A stretch of DNA of 64,000 nucleotides from JBDFMH01 sp047238125 (GTDB taxonomy: Bacteria; Pseudomonadota; Alphaproteobacteria; Sphingomonadales; Sphingomonadaceae), in assembly GCF_047238125.1 (NCBI RefSeq), contig NZ_JBDFMH010000001.1, forward strand, positions 1,674,001-1,738,000, given 5' to 3'. A program made the translations under genes and the position numbers. A model generated the notes under the pieces. The model saw nothing but the letters and a program-made list of their open reading frames with translations. It was not told the origin of the DNA and did no database searches. Positions 16,422 to 25,498 of the stretch are shown piece by piece; positions within the stretch are counted from its first letter, which is position 1, and every line of letters starts with the position of its first letter.

Positions 16422-16653
16422 TGGATCATTCCCCCAAACCGAGGCAGCGACGCCGCGGCGCAACATAGGCCGATTCGATTGGCGATACAGTGATGAATCG
16501 CACTGGAGGGCGTATGGCGGGTATCAAATCGAGACATTTGCCCGCGCAAATCGGTCGTCCCACCGATCGGACGCGCACGCGCCCTTTCCCAGCGACGACG
16601 CGCCCGTCGCCGCGCCTCGCGAGTCGCGATCAGGTTTCGGCCGTTCGGTGGGG

Positions 16654-16902
16654 TCACTTCGGGGTGGCGGGGAACGGCTTCAGGATGAAAATGATGTAGG
16701 CCAGCGTCGCGGCGAATACGACGATCGCGATGATCGGCTGCCCCTCATTGCCCGCATAATTGGCAAGTGCGCAGCCGACACATGGCGGCAGATAGGCCAG
16801 GATCCCCCCGTCACGCGGATCATCCATCATCGATCGCTGCAGGAACAGCACCACGATACCGGCGAAGATCGCCACGGCCAGCCAATCGAAAACGGTTTCC
16901 AT
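16654..16902 (-). CDS. Small membrane protein resembling XrtV sorting-system accessory protein
   Basis: 82 residues with two membrane helices (WLAVAIFAGIVVLFLQ and PIIAIVVFAATLAYIIFIL) joined by a loop with DDPRDGG and YLPPCVGCALANY. The arrangement matches my recollection of a short protein that accompanies exosortase V in sphingomonads. No exosortase gene or sorting-signal protein is present in the window, so the link rests on this resemblance. It is divergent from the polymerase gene. Confidence 0.6.
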   Translation of the reverse strand: METVFDWLAVAIFAGIVVLFLQRSMMDDPRDGGILAYLPPCVGCALANYAGNEGQPIIAIVVFAATLAYIIFILKPFPATPK

Positions 16903-17033
16903 CTCATCCCCGCTTTGCGCGCAACGCCATCTGCGCGGTTAGCGCCTTGTAAAGGGCTCGTCGCGCCAAGGTAAGGCGCAAAGATGGTGACCGGAACCGA
17001 GCGCGGGTTGGCGGCTGGACCGGGGGGATGTAG

Positions 17034-18506
17034 ATGCCGGCAGGCAGGACCGCTGTCGCGTGGTCCGGCTTGTTGGGAGCGTGCATGGTCACGATGCTTG
17101 GTGATCTCGGCCATATCCGCGTTGCGGATGCCCCGCCGACGGACGTGCGTCCGGCGATGGCCGCCCCGTCGGGTGCGACGCACGACGGGTCGGACGCATC
17201 CCCGCTTATGACCCATGCGACTGGCTTGCGGGCCTTCGCCTATGCGGGGCTGCTCGGCTGGGTCGTGATGATGTTCAGCAACTACCTGTTCCTCGAAGGC
17301 CAGCCGATCGCGATCGATATCCGCGTCTATGTCCGCTATCTGATGTGGCCTGCGATCCTGCTTGCAGCGGCTTTGCACTTCGCTCGGCCGACGCCATCCA
17401 CAGCGGGACGCGCAATGGGCATGGTCATGCCCTATTTCATCGTGGGCGTGATCGCGGGCGCGGTCGGCGTCTGGCCGATCGGTGCCGCACGATCGCTCAT
17501 TTTCTGGCTGTTCGGCGTGCTCGCCGCGGCAGTGATCGGCGCGGAACTCAGCCAGCGGACGATGCTGCGCTTCCTGTTCTGGCTCTACGCCATCATGATC
17601 GCCACATCGATTGCGGCGGCCGTCGCGCTGCCGGAAATCGGCACCATGGCCGATGGCCGCGCGATCCTGGGCGATGCGTGGCGCGGCCTGTTCAATTCCA
17701 AGAACACGGTCGGCCCGATCTGCCTGTTCGGGGCGCTCTGGGCGGTGCTGGCGCCCGACCTGCGGCTGATCGTGCGGCTGGCGGGCGTGGCGCTGGCGAT
17801 CGTCCTGGTCGTTTTCTCAAACGCGCAGAGCGCCTGGCTCAGCATGATCGCGCTCGCCGGCTATCTCGGCGTCGTGCTCGGGCTTCGGCGATTCTCGATG
17901 CCGGCGGGCGCGAAAGCCCTGATTCTGATCGTCGGCATCGCTGCCGGGATCGGCGCGGTGATCGCAGGTCTGCAGCCGTTGCTCGAAGCGCTCGGCCGCG
18001 ATCCGACGCTGACCGGCCGGACCACGATCTGGTCGACGTGGCTGGATCGCGCGCTGGATCACCCGGTGCTGGGTACCGGCCCCGGATCCTTCACCGAATT
18101 GTCGATCACGACGATCGATCTCACCATCAGCCAGCTCTATCTCGGGCGGATCACTTCGCCTCACAACATGTTCATCGCCATCTTCGGCGAAACCGGCGCG
18201 ATCGGATTGCTTGTCTTCCTGGTCACGGTCGGCCGCGTGGCTTTCCTGCTGCCGTTCAGCAGCGACCGTCGCGAGGCGCTCGTCGCCGGCTCGGTTGCCT
18301 TCTCGATGTTCGCGCTGGGCTTTGCCGAGACCCGTGAGGTCTTCAGCCTCGGGCTCAACATGGTGTTCCTCGTCGCGACCTATGCCGGCTATCTTTCGGC
18401 GACTGCAGCCGGACGGGATACCGAAGGTCTGCCGCAGCCCGCGCCAGCGCCAATCAATCTCAAGCCCGAGCTTCAGCCGGCCAACGGTCCGAGATTGCTC
18501 GGCTGA
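17034..18506 (+). CDS. O-antigen ligase/polymerase family membrane protein (Wzy-like)
   Basis: 490 residues from ATG 17034 (GGGGGA 6 bp upstream); later in-frame ATGs at 17085, 17157 and 17208 are possible. About ten to twelve hydrophobic helices start near residue 65. The Wzy_C/WaaL signature is near residues 325-390: GRTTIWSTWLDRALDHPVLG, then GPGSF, then SPHNMFIAIFGETG, with the usual long periplasmic loop. In this locus it is the best candidate for the exopolysaccharide polymerase. The Pro-rich tail is cytoplasmic. Confidence 0.88.
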   Translation: MPAGRTAVAWSGLLGACMVTMLGDLGHIRVADAPPTDVRPAMAAPSGATHDGSDASPLMTHATGLRAFAYAGLLGWVVMMFSNYLFLEGQPIAIDIRVYVRYLMWPAILLAAALHFARPTPSTAGRAMGMVMPYFIVGVIAGAVGVWPIGAARSLIFWLFGVLAAAVIGAELSQRTMLRFLFWLYAIMIATSIAAAVALPEIGTMADGRAILGDAWRGLFNSKNTVGPICLFGALWAVLAPDLRLIVRLAGVALAIVLVVFSNAQSAWLSMIALAGYLGVVLGLRRFSMPAGAKALILIVGIAAGIGAVIAGLQPLLEALGRDPTLTGRTTIWSTWLDRALDHPVLGTGPGSFTELSITTIDLTISQLYLGRITSPHNMFIAIFGETGAIGLLVFLVTVGRVAFLLPFSSDRREALVAGSVAFSMFALGFAETREVFSLGLNMVFLVATYAGYLSATAAGRDTEGLPQPAPAPINLKPELQPANGPRLLG

Positions 18507-18694
18507 TTAAGATTCGCGGCCCGCGATCCGATTCGCGAGCCTCCGTGACCTTCGAAAAGCTCTAATCCGGCCGCCCCGCCCCGCGCTTTCCCGCGGCCTG
18601 CCAAGGTAAAGGCCGCGTCAACCGCGCTGCATTACCTTATCTGAATAGCCGACCGCCATTTTGGCCTCGAAATCAGGATCGAGGCGCGAGATTC

Positions 18695-21412
18695 ATGGCG
18701 ATCATCAACTACTTCGGAAAGACTCTCGCGGCCAGCACCTGGTCGCGCGTGACGTATACGGCAACGTCCCTAGTCAATTCGACCGTTACGGGTACAAATC
18801 AACATGAAGGTTTTTCGGTTGGCGTAGGCAACTATACGCTGGCCGGTGGCGGCGGCGACGATCAATATTATGGCGTCAACAATTCCTACCGCATCGTCGA
18901 GCTCGACGACGGCGGGATCGACACTGTCTGGCTGTCGTACAGCTATGTGGCCGCGCCCAATATCGAGAACATCATCGTCGGCTGGGCTCCTGGCGTGGTC
19001 GGCAACGCGCAGGACAACTACATCAAGGGCGACGGTCGCTTCTCCCAGATCGAGGGCGGCGCGGGCAACGACGTGCTGACCGGCGGCGGCGGCGGTGATC
19101 GGTTCGAATTCAATCGCGGCTCCGGCTATGATGTCATCACCGATTTCCGCACCGGCGCCAGCAGCAGCACGGCAGTATCGCCGGATACGGTGCGGCTCGC
19201 GGGTTACACCGGCTTCCAGGATTTCGACGATGTCCGCGCCGCCCTCACCCAGTCGGGCAGCGATGTCGTCCTGACGCTGGCACCCGATGCCGCGATCAAG
19301 TTCACCGGCACCCGTGTCGCGGACTTCACTGCCGACAATTTTCTGCTGGCGTTCGATCCCTCGGGCCTGACCAAGACCTTCGAGGATAATTTCGACAGCC
19401 TGAGCCTGTGGGATGGCCTCGCCAGTGGCACGTGGCGGACCGATTATGGCTGGGGCAATGATCGCAACGCCCCGATGGCGCGCACCTTGTCCACCAACGG
19501 CGAGAAGCAGATCTACGTCGATACCGAGATGACCGGCCGCAATGGGGTCGACATCAACATCAATCCGTTCAGCGTGAACAACGGCATCCTGACCATCGAG
19601 GCGGATACCACGCCGGTCGGCATGCAGGATGCGCTGTACGGCTACAAATATACCTCGGGCCTGCTCACCACCCGCAACAGCTTCACGCAGACCTACGGCT
19701 ATTTCGAAGCCCGCATGGAACTGCCCGCTGAAAAGGGCGCGTGGCCGGCCTTCTGGCTGTACACCACCGGCACCAACGGTTCCGAACTGGACGTGATGGA
19801 GAGCCGCGGGACCGACTATACCACGGTCAACGCGCATGATTACTCGACCGGCACTCACCAGGCGCCCGGCAGCTGGATCTACCAGCCGGACCTGGCGACC
19901 GGCTTCCACACCTATGGCGTGCTGTGGACGGCCGAGAAGGTGACTTGGTATCTCGACGGGGTCGCTGTGCGCAGCATCGATACGCCGGGCGACATGCACG
20001 GTCCGATGTATCTGTTGATCAACCTCGCGCTCGATTCATCGGTGCCGAACGATTTCGACGGTGCCGAAGTGAAGATCGACTATGTCCGCGCATACAGCCT
20101 GGACAATCTGCCGGCCGGCCTCGCGGCCGGCGGTACGACGGCCCCTGCGAAGTTCTGGGAATATACCGGCACCGCGGGCAATGATCGCTTCACGATCATC
20201 ACGCCGCAGGACCGGATCCACGAGGCGGCGAACGGCGGCATCGATCATGTCACGGCCGAGAGCGATTATGTGCTGCCGGCGAATGTCGAGAACATGACGC
20301 TGAAGGACTTGGCCAAGATCGGCACCGGTAATGCGCTGGCCAACCGGATCGAAGGCAATGCGCTCGACAATGTCCTGACGGGCTATGACGGCAATGACAC
20401 GCTGTTCGGCGGCTATGGCGCCGATCGCATGATCGGCGGCATGGGCAATGACACCTATGAGGTGGATAATGTCCGCGACGTCGTGGTCGAGCTGGCCGAT
20501 CAGGGCACCGACGTCGTCTATTCATCGATCAACTATACGCTCGGCGCGCATCTCGAGCAGTTGATCCTGACCGGATCGGCGATCAATGGCACCGGCAACG
20601 ATCTGGCCAACAGCATCACTGGCAATGCCATGGCCAACCGTCTGACGGGTGGCGGCGGCAATGACTGGATCGACGGCGGCGCGGGTGCGGACACCATGAT
20701 TGGCGGCGCGGGCAACGACTCCTACGTTGTCGACAACAAGTCCGACGTCGTGATCGAGCAGGCGGGGTCCGATCAGGACATCATCTATTCCAGCGTCGAC
20801 TATAATCTTCCCGCCAATGTCGAGCGGCTCGTTCTGCAGGGCAATGCGCTGCGCGGCGGCACGCTCGCTAACGGCGGCCAGGTTACCGGCAATGCACTCG
20901 GCAACACGCTGACGGGCATGAACGCGGCCGACTATCTGGACGGCGGCGCCGGCGACGACATCCTCTACGGCAATGGCGGCAATGATCGCCTCGTCGGCGG
21001 GCTGGGCAACGATTTCCTGCGCGGCGGCGACGGCAACGATCAGCTCGATGGCGGCCTGGGCGCCGATACCTATCAGGGCGGTGCCGGGCGCGACACCTTT
21101 TCGATCATCGACATCACTCACACCGGCAACACGTTCGCGACGGCGGACAAGATCCAGGATCTGGTGCGTTCGGAAGGCGACCGGATCGATCTGACCGGGA
21201 TCGACGCCAACAGCCTGGCGGCTGGCAACCAGGCGTTCAGCTGGATCGGCACCGGCGCCTTCACCGGTGTCGCGGGACAGCTGCGTGATCAGGTCAGCGG
21301 CACCAACCACATGGTGCTGGGCGACGTCAACGGAGACCGCGTGGCCGATTTCATGGTCGTCGTCAGCCTCCATGGCAATCCGCCGCTGCTGGCGACCGAC
21401 TTCGTATTGTGA
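18695..21412 (+). CDS. RTX-type secreted GH16 endoglycanase
   Basis: 905 residues, no N-terminal signal, as expected for type I secretion. Residues about 45-150 hold calcium-binding-like repeats (GGAGNDVLTGGGGGDRF). The GH16 domain (about 225-470) has the catalytic motif ELDVMES with Glu364, Asp366 and Glu369. From about 490 to the end are several RTX nonapeptide blocks (GYDGNDTLFGG, GGMGNDTYEV, GGAGADTMIGGAGNDSYVV, GGDGNDQLDGG) and a C-terminal secretion-type domain. Similar proteins (Rhizobium PlyA/ExsH) cut exopolysaccharide outside the cell. No HlyB/D-type exporter genes are in the window. Confidence 0.93.
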   Translation: MAIINYFGKTLAASTWSRVTYTATSLVNSTVTGTNQHEGFSVGVGNYTLAGGGGDDQYYGVNNSYRIVELDDGGIDTVWLSYSYVAAPNIENIIVGWAPGVVGNAQDNYIKGDGRFSQIEGGAGNDVLTGGGGGDRFEFNRGSGYDVITDFRTGASSSTAVSPDTVRLAGYTGFQDFDDVRAALTQSGSDVVLTLAPDAAIKFTGTRVADFTADNFLLAFDPSGLTKTFEDNFDSLSLWDGLASGTWRTDYGWGNDRNAPMARTLSTNGEKQIYVDTEMTGRNGVDININPFSVNNGILTIEADTTPVGMQDALYGYKYTSGLLTTRNSFTQTYGYFEARMELPAEKGAWPAFWLYTTGTNGSELDVMESRGTDYTTVNAHDYSTGTHQAPGSWIYQPDLATGFHTYGVLWTAEKVTWYLDGVAVRSIDTPGDMHGPMYLLINLALDSSVPNDFDGAEVKIDYVRAYSLDNLPAGLAAGGTTAPAKFWEYTGTAGNDRFTIITPQDRIHEAANGGIDHVTAESDYVLPANVENMTLKDLAKIGTGNALANRIEGNALDNVLTGYDGNDTLFGGYGADRMIGGMGNDTYEVDNVRDVVVELADQGTDVVYSSINYTLGAHLEQLILTGSAINGTGNDLANSITGNAMANRLTGGGGNDWIDGGAGADTMIGGAGNDSYVVDNKSDVVIEQAGSDQDIIYSSVDYNLPANVERLVLQGNALRGGTLANGGQVTGNALGNTLTGMNAADYLDGGAGDDILYGNGGNDRLVGGLGNDFLRGGDGNDQLDGGLGADTYQGGAGRDTFSIIDITHTGNTFATADKIQDLVRSEGDRIDLTGIDANSLAAGNQAFSWIGTGAFTGVAGQLRDQVSGTNHMVLGDVNGDRVADFMVVVSLHGNPPLLATDFVL

Positions 21413-21417
21413 CGGAT

Positions 21418-21444
21418 GCGGGGGGCTTGACCCGCCCCCCGCTT
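21418..21444 (+). terminator. Probable terminator after the GH16-RTX gene
   Basis: GCGGGGGG (21418-21425) pairs with CCCCCCGC (21435-21442), followed by only two T residues. It starts 5 bp after the stop codon. Confidence 0.5.
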
Positions 21445-21484
21445 GGGATAGCCTGCCCCCGACACGCCGCGATGGGGGTTGCGG

Positions 21485-22306
21485 ATGGCCTGGACGGAAC
21501 GCTTCCGGGCGCTTGCCCGCAACCTTGCGGGACCGCGCCATCATGCGCAGCGCGTGCTGCAATATGAGCTCGCGCACGGGGAGCCCGAGCTGGCGCTGAT
21601 CCCGCTGCTTTGCGACGATGCGCACGACTTTCTTGATGTCGGCGCCAATGACGGGGCCTATGCGCTGCACGCGCTGGGCTATTGCCGCCACGTCTATGCG
21701 GTCGAGGCCAATCCTGCGCTAGCCGCCCCATTGCGCCGGGTGTTGGCACCGCGCGGCACGGTGGTCGCAAAGGCGCTGTCGGATCATGAGGGGATGGCGC
21801 GGCTGTCGATTCCGATGTTGAACGGGCGCGATGTGGCGACCCGGTCATCGCTGCAGGGCGATGCCAATCCCGGCTTCGCCAGCCGCGAGGTCGACGTACC
21901 GCTCACCACGATCGATGCGCTCGGGCTGGATGCGGTCAACCTGGTCAAGATCGACGTCGAAGGGCATGAACTGGCGGTGCTTCAGGGTGGTCGCGCGACG
22001 CTCGACCAGTTGCACCCGATCTGCATCGTGGAGTGCGAGGAACGCCACAATGTCGGCGGAGTTGCGCGAATGGCCAGCTTCTTCTCAACGCTAGGCTATC
22101 AAGGCCATTTCCTGCATCGGGGCGCGCTGCGCCCGTTCGAAGCCTATGATCCGGCGACCTTCCAGCGGGTCGATCAGATCAAGGGGGTCGGGGCGGCCCG
22201 CAGCGCGGACTATGTGAACAACTTCATCTTCGCGCACCCGGCCAGCAAGGCGGCGATCGACCGGGTTCGCGCAGCCTATCCTGCATCGCTGCGCGGGGCG
22301 GGATAG
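21485..22306 (+). CDS. FkbM family methyltransferase
   Basis: 273 residues from ATG 21485 (GGGGG upstream; a TTG two codons earlier is also possible). The SAM-binding motif is FLDVGANDGAYALHALG, and the FkbM region TTIDALGLDAVNLVKIDVEG follows, with VLQGGRATL and CIVECEERH. FkbM enzymes put O-methyl groups on sugars or other products; here methylation of the exopolysaccharide is likely from context. Its last 31 bp overlap the end of the convergent GT2 gene. Confidence 0.9.
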   Translation: MAWTERFRALARNLAGPRHHAQRVLQYELAHGEPELALIPLLCDDAHDFLDVGANDGAYALHALGYCRHVYAVEANPALAAPLRRVLAPRGTVVAKALSDHEGMARLSIPMLNGRDVATRSSLQGDANPGFASREVDVPLTTIDALGLDAVNLVKIDVEGHELAVLQGGRATLDQLHPICIVECEERHNVGGVARMASFFSTLGYQGHFLHRGALRPFEAYDPATFQRVDQIKGVGAARSADYVNNFIFAHPASKAAIDRVRAAYPASLRGAG

Positions 22307-23232
22307 GCGAGATAGGCCAGCCGCCGCGTCTCCCTGCGGCCGCGCACCACCGTATCGAGGATCAGTCCGCAAAAGATGTTGAGCACCGCCAGCGTGACCA
22401 GCCCCATCGCCAGGATCGCAGTCGGGAAGCGCGGCACCAGGCCGGTCTCGAGATAGGTCAGCAGCAGCGGAAGCGCCAGGATCGCAGCCACCAGCGCCAG
22501 CGCCCCGCCGATCGCACCGAAGAACAGCACCGGCCGCTCGATCCTAAACAGCGTCAGGATGGTTCGAAGGATCCGCCAGCCGTCGCGATAGGTGGAAAGC
22601 TTGGATACCGATCCTTCCGGCCGCGCTGCATAAGCCGTGATCCGCTCGGCCACGGGCATTCGCAATTCCAGCGCGTGCACGCTGATCTCGGTCTCGATCT
22701 CGAACCCTTCGGACAGGACCGGGAAGCTCTTGACGAACCGGCGCGAGAATACCCGGTAGCCCGACAATATGTCGGTGAAACTCCGCCCAAACAGCCGCGC
22801 CAGCATTCCGGTCAGCAGCGCATTGCCGAGGCGATGGCCGCGGCGATACGCCGCCTCGACTTCGGACTGGCGCGCGCCGACCAGCATGTCGAGCTGCTCG
22901 TCCCACAGTTGTCCGACCATCGCGGGGGCCGCGGCCGCCTCATAGGTCTCGTCGCCGTCGGCCAGCACGTAAATGTCGGCCTCGATATCGGCGAACATCC
23001 GCCGCACGACATGGCCCTTGCCCTGCATTCGCTCGGTCCGCACGATCGCGCCGGCCGCGCGCGCGACCGCCACCGTGCCGTCGCGGCTGTTGTTGTCGTA
23101 CACATAGATGCGCGCATCGGGCAGCGCGGCGAGGAACGCCGCCACCGTGCCCGCGATTGCGCGTTCCTCGTTGTAGCAGGGCAGCAGCACGGCGATGCTT
23201 GGCCGCCTTGCAGCGACAGTCTGGTCGGTCAT
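22276..23232 (-). CDS. Glycosyltransferase family 2 with C-terminal membrane helices
   Basis: 318 residues from ATG 23232, which overlaps the flippase stop (ATGA). The GT-A domain shows LLPCYNEERAI, IYVYDNNSRDGT, VLADGDETYE (D-x-D metal site) and DILSGYRVFSRRFVKSFP. Two membrane helices near 230-300 anchor it. This is the pattern of polyprenyl-phosphate glycosyltransferases of the DPM/GtrB type. It is the last gene of the five-gene minus operon starting at 27524. The open frame upstream to 23508 overlaps the flippase and is not used. Confidence 0.9.
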   Translation of the reverse strand: MTDQTVAARRPSIAVLLPCYNEERAIAGTVAAFLAALPDARIYVYDNNSRDGTVAVARAAGAIVRTERMQGKGHVVRRMFADIEADIYVLADGDETYEAAAAPAMVGQLWDEQLDMLVGARQSEVEAAYRRGHRLGNALLTGMLARLFGRSFTDILSGYRVFSRRFVKSFPVLSEGFEIETEISVHALELRMPVAERITAYAARPEGSVSKLSTYRDGWRILRTILTLFRIERPVLFFGAIGGALALVAAILALPLLLTYLETGLVPRFPTAILAMGLVTLAVLNIFCGLILDTVVRGRRETRRLAYLAYPAPRSDAG

Positions 23233-24551
23233 GCGGGCTCGTCTAGATCGGCTCGCTCCACTTCGCCACCGTCGCGCATCAGGAACGCCGTCGCCCAGAG
23301 GATGATCGCGAATAGAGCATGCGCGCCGAGATAGGCGGCGATCAGGCCGGGCACCCCGCCGAGACGCGCACCCGTCGCGACGACGGCCGCGAAACCGATC
23401 GAGGCCGCCGCATAGATCATCGCACGGACATGCTGGAACCCCGCGCCGGTCAGCGCGTCCGCCGCTAGGTATTGCAGGCACATCAGCGGCAAAGACAGCG
23501 CCAGCCACATCGCCACCCAGCGCGATTCGGCGAAATCACGGCCCAGCGCGAACGGCAGAAGCTGAGCCACGGCCGCAACCGCGCCGGCCGACATCAATCC
23601 TGTCGCCAGCATTACCGGCACCTTGCTGACCGCATAGCGCCGCGCCGCCGCCAACCCGCCTGCCCCGCGCCGAAAGAATTCGGGATAGAGGATGCGCGTC
23701 ATCACCTGGATCGGGAACACGCCGATCGCCATCACCCGCGTGCCCGCAGCGTAGGTGCCGAGGGCAGCATCCCCGGCAAAACGCGACAGTACCACCCGAT
23801 CGACATTGCCCTGCAACGCACGCGCGGACTGGTTGACGGCAAAGGCGAAGCCGGTGTTGAACTCGCCGGATTGGAGCCGGAAGGCGGGCCTGCCGTAGCG
23901 CCGGGTCGCGACGATCAGCAGAGCCAGCGACAGCAAGGTTGCCTGCGTCGCCACCACCCAGATCCAGCCATCCAGCCCGCTCGCCAGCAGGAAGTAGAGT
24001 GCAGCCGCGATCAGCCGCGTGCCGGCCGTCGCCACGCGAACACAGCTCGCGGCGAAAACATGGCCGTGTGCCACCATCGCCAATTCGACCGACGACGAAA
24101 CGCGCCCGACCATGATCTCGGTCAGCAGCGCAAGCGCCAGCAGACCGACCGTGATCGTCGACTGGACCGAGAAGATCGCGATCCAAAGCGCAACCAGCGC
24201 CACCGGCACGAGCGTCATCGCGATCAGCAGCAGCATGTTGCCGAAATAGCCGGGAAAGCGGCCGGCATCGCGCGCCACCGCCCGCACCAGCAGATCGGCG
24301 CCGCCAAACCCCACGAACTCGACTGCGATCGCCGCCAGCGCGGTGATCGCCGCATATTGGCCGAACGCTTCCACCCCCAGTCCGCGCGCGGTGATCGCGA
24401 ACGCCAGGAACTGCAGGCCGAGCGCGAAGCCGGTCGGCCCCATGGCCGCCAGGAAGCGGCCCAGTCCGCCGCCTTCGATCATGGCGAAGGCGCGGGCGGC
24501 GAAGGCGGATCCGCGCACCCCGCGCCGGGGTGCCGGCGGCGGCTGGCTCAA
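23229..24551 (-). CDS. Polysaccharide flippase (Wzx/MATE-like)
   Basis: 440 residues if it starts at TTG 24551, which would overlap the previous stop (TTGA); the first ATG is at 24482 (417 aa). About twelve hydrophobic helices, with the polysaccharide-transporter pattern FLAFAITARGLGVEAFGQYAAI near the N-terminus and VDRVVLSRFAGDAALGTYAA in the middle. It would flip lipid-linked repeat units across the inner membrane for the polymerase at 17034. It is embedded between GT2 genes in one overlapping operon. Confidence 0.88.
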   Translation of the reverse strand: MSQPPPAPRRGVRGSAFAARAFAMIEGGGLGRFLAAMGPTGFALGLQFLAFAITARGLGVEAFGQYAAITALAAIAVEFVGFGGADLLVRAVARDAGRFPGYFGNMLLLIAMTLVPVALVALWIAIFSVQSTITVGLLALALLTEIMVGRVSSSVELAMVAHGHVFAASCVRVATAGTRLIAAALYFLLASGLDGWIWVVATQATLLSLALLIVATRRYGRPAFRLQSGEFNTGFAFAVNQSARALQGNVDRVVLSRFAGDAALGTYAAGTRVMAIGVFPIQVMTRILYPEFFRRGAGGLAAARRYAVSKVPVMLATGLMSAGAVAAVAQLLPFALGRDFAESRWVAMWLALSLPLMCLQYLAADALTGAGFQHVRAMIYAAASIGFAAVVATGARLGGVPGLIAAYLGAHALFAIILWATAFLMRDGGEVERADLDEPA

Positions 24552-25498
24552 CGGCAGGCCTTTTCGTTGGCGGGCGCGTCGGCGCGGGCATATTCCATGT
24601 AGAGCGCGCCGCGATGCGCGTTCCAGCGGCCGCGCACCTTTTCCGCCTCCAGCAGCCAGCCGGTCATCCGCGCCTCGGGCTCGCGCCCCAGCAGCGGATA
24701 GAAGGCCAGCCGCGCGGTCAGCCCCATCGTCTTGGCGAGCGCCTTGGCGCGGCCCTGGTCGCGCACTTCCCAGTTCACGGCATGATTACCCACCCGGTAG
24801 CGACGCTGCCGCATCCAGCCAAGCGACGCGCGCGACGGCGGCACTTCCTCATAGACCAAGGCCGCATCCGCCCAGGCCATCGGATGCCCGGCATAGAATA
24901 GCGATCGGAAGAACACGGTATCGCCCCCACCACTCAGGCCGAAGCGCGGATCGAACAGCGGGCGCGGCATATCCGCCACTGCCGCCAGATCGATCAGGAA
25001 ATTGCATGTGCAAAACACGAACGGCTTGCCCTCCAGCAGCTGCGGCTGGACCGACCACCAGCGCGCGATCCGCTCCAGCGCCTTCGCGTTGTCCGGAAAC
25101 ACCGGCGTCACCGGCCCGCCCACGATATGTGCACCCGTCTCGCGCCGGCGCGCGTCGAGCGCTGTCAGCCAGTCGTCCGCCGGCCATTCGTCATCGTCGA
25201 TCATCGCCATGAAGCGCGCGCCGATCGCATCCGCCTTGGCGAACACGGCGTTGCGCGCGGCGGAAATCCCGGGGGTCGGCTCGACGATGAAGTGCAGCAC
25301 AAGCCCGGCCGCCGCCGCCCGCTCCGCCGCCAGCGCCGCGATCGCCGGATCCTGGCCGTCATTGTCGACCACGATCAGCGCGGGCACCCGCCCCAGTCGC
25401 GCAGCCGCCCGGCCGATATGGTCGATCACCCGTGCCAGCCCGTCCGGCCGCCTGTAGGTGGCGAGACCCACTGCCCAGCTGTCGTCCGCCCCGCTCAT
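24548..25498 (-). CDS. Glycosyltransferase family 2
   Basis: 316 residues; ATG 25498 overlaps the previous stop (ATGA). GT-A fold: VGLATYRRPDGLARVI, LIVVDNDGQDP, GISAARNAVFAKA, MIDDDEWPADDWL (metal-binding D-D-D), then FGLSGGGDTVFFRSL and a basic C-terminus. It adds one sugar of the exopolysaccharide repeat, with donor unknown. The longer frame to 26281 is out of phase with the real gene order. Confidence 0.9.
   Translation of the reverse strand: MSGADDSWAVGLATYRRPDGLARVIDHIGRAAARLGRVPALIVVDNDGQDPAIAALAAERAAAAGLVLHFIVEPTPGISAARNAVFAKADAIGARFMAMIDDDEWPADDWLTALDARRRETGAHIVGGPVTPVFPDNAKALERIARWWSVQPQLLEGKPFVFCTCNFLIDLAAVADMPRPLFDPRFGLSGGGDTVFFRSLFYAGHPMAWADAALVYEEVPPSRASLGWMRQRRYRVGNHAVNWEVRDQGRAKALAKTMGLTARLAFYPLLGREPEARMTGWLLEAEKVRGRWNAHRGALYMEYARADAPANEKACR

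Noticed and set aside
19060..21080. DNA repeats in the RTX gene as a possible CRISPR array
   Set aside because: The repeats code for glycine- and aspartate-rich nonapeptides in frame and vary at third positions; there are no unique spacers.
20522..21691. 389-residue minus-strand frame opposite the RTX repeats
   Set aside because: Periodic RTX coding on the plus strand creates a long antisense frame; it spans the FkbM start and has no domain.
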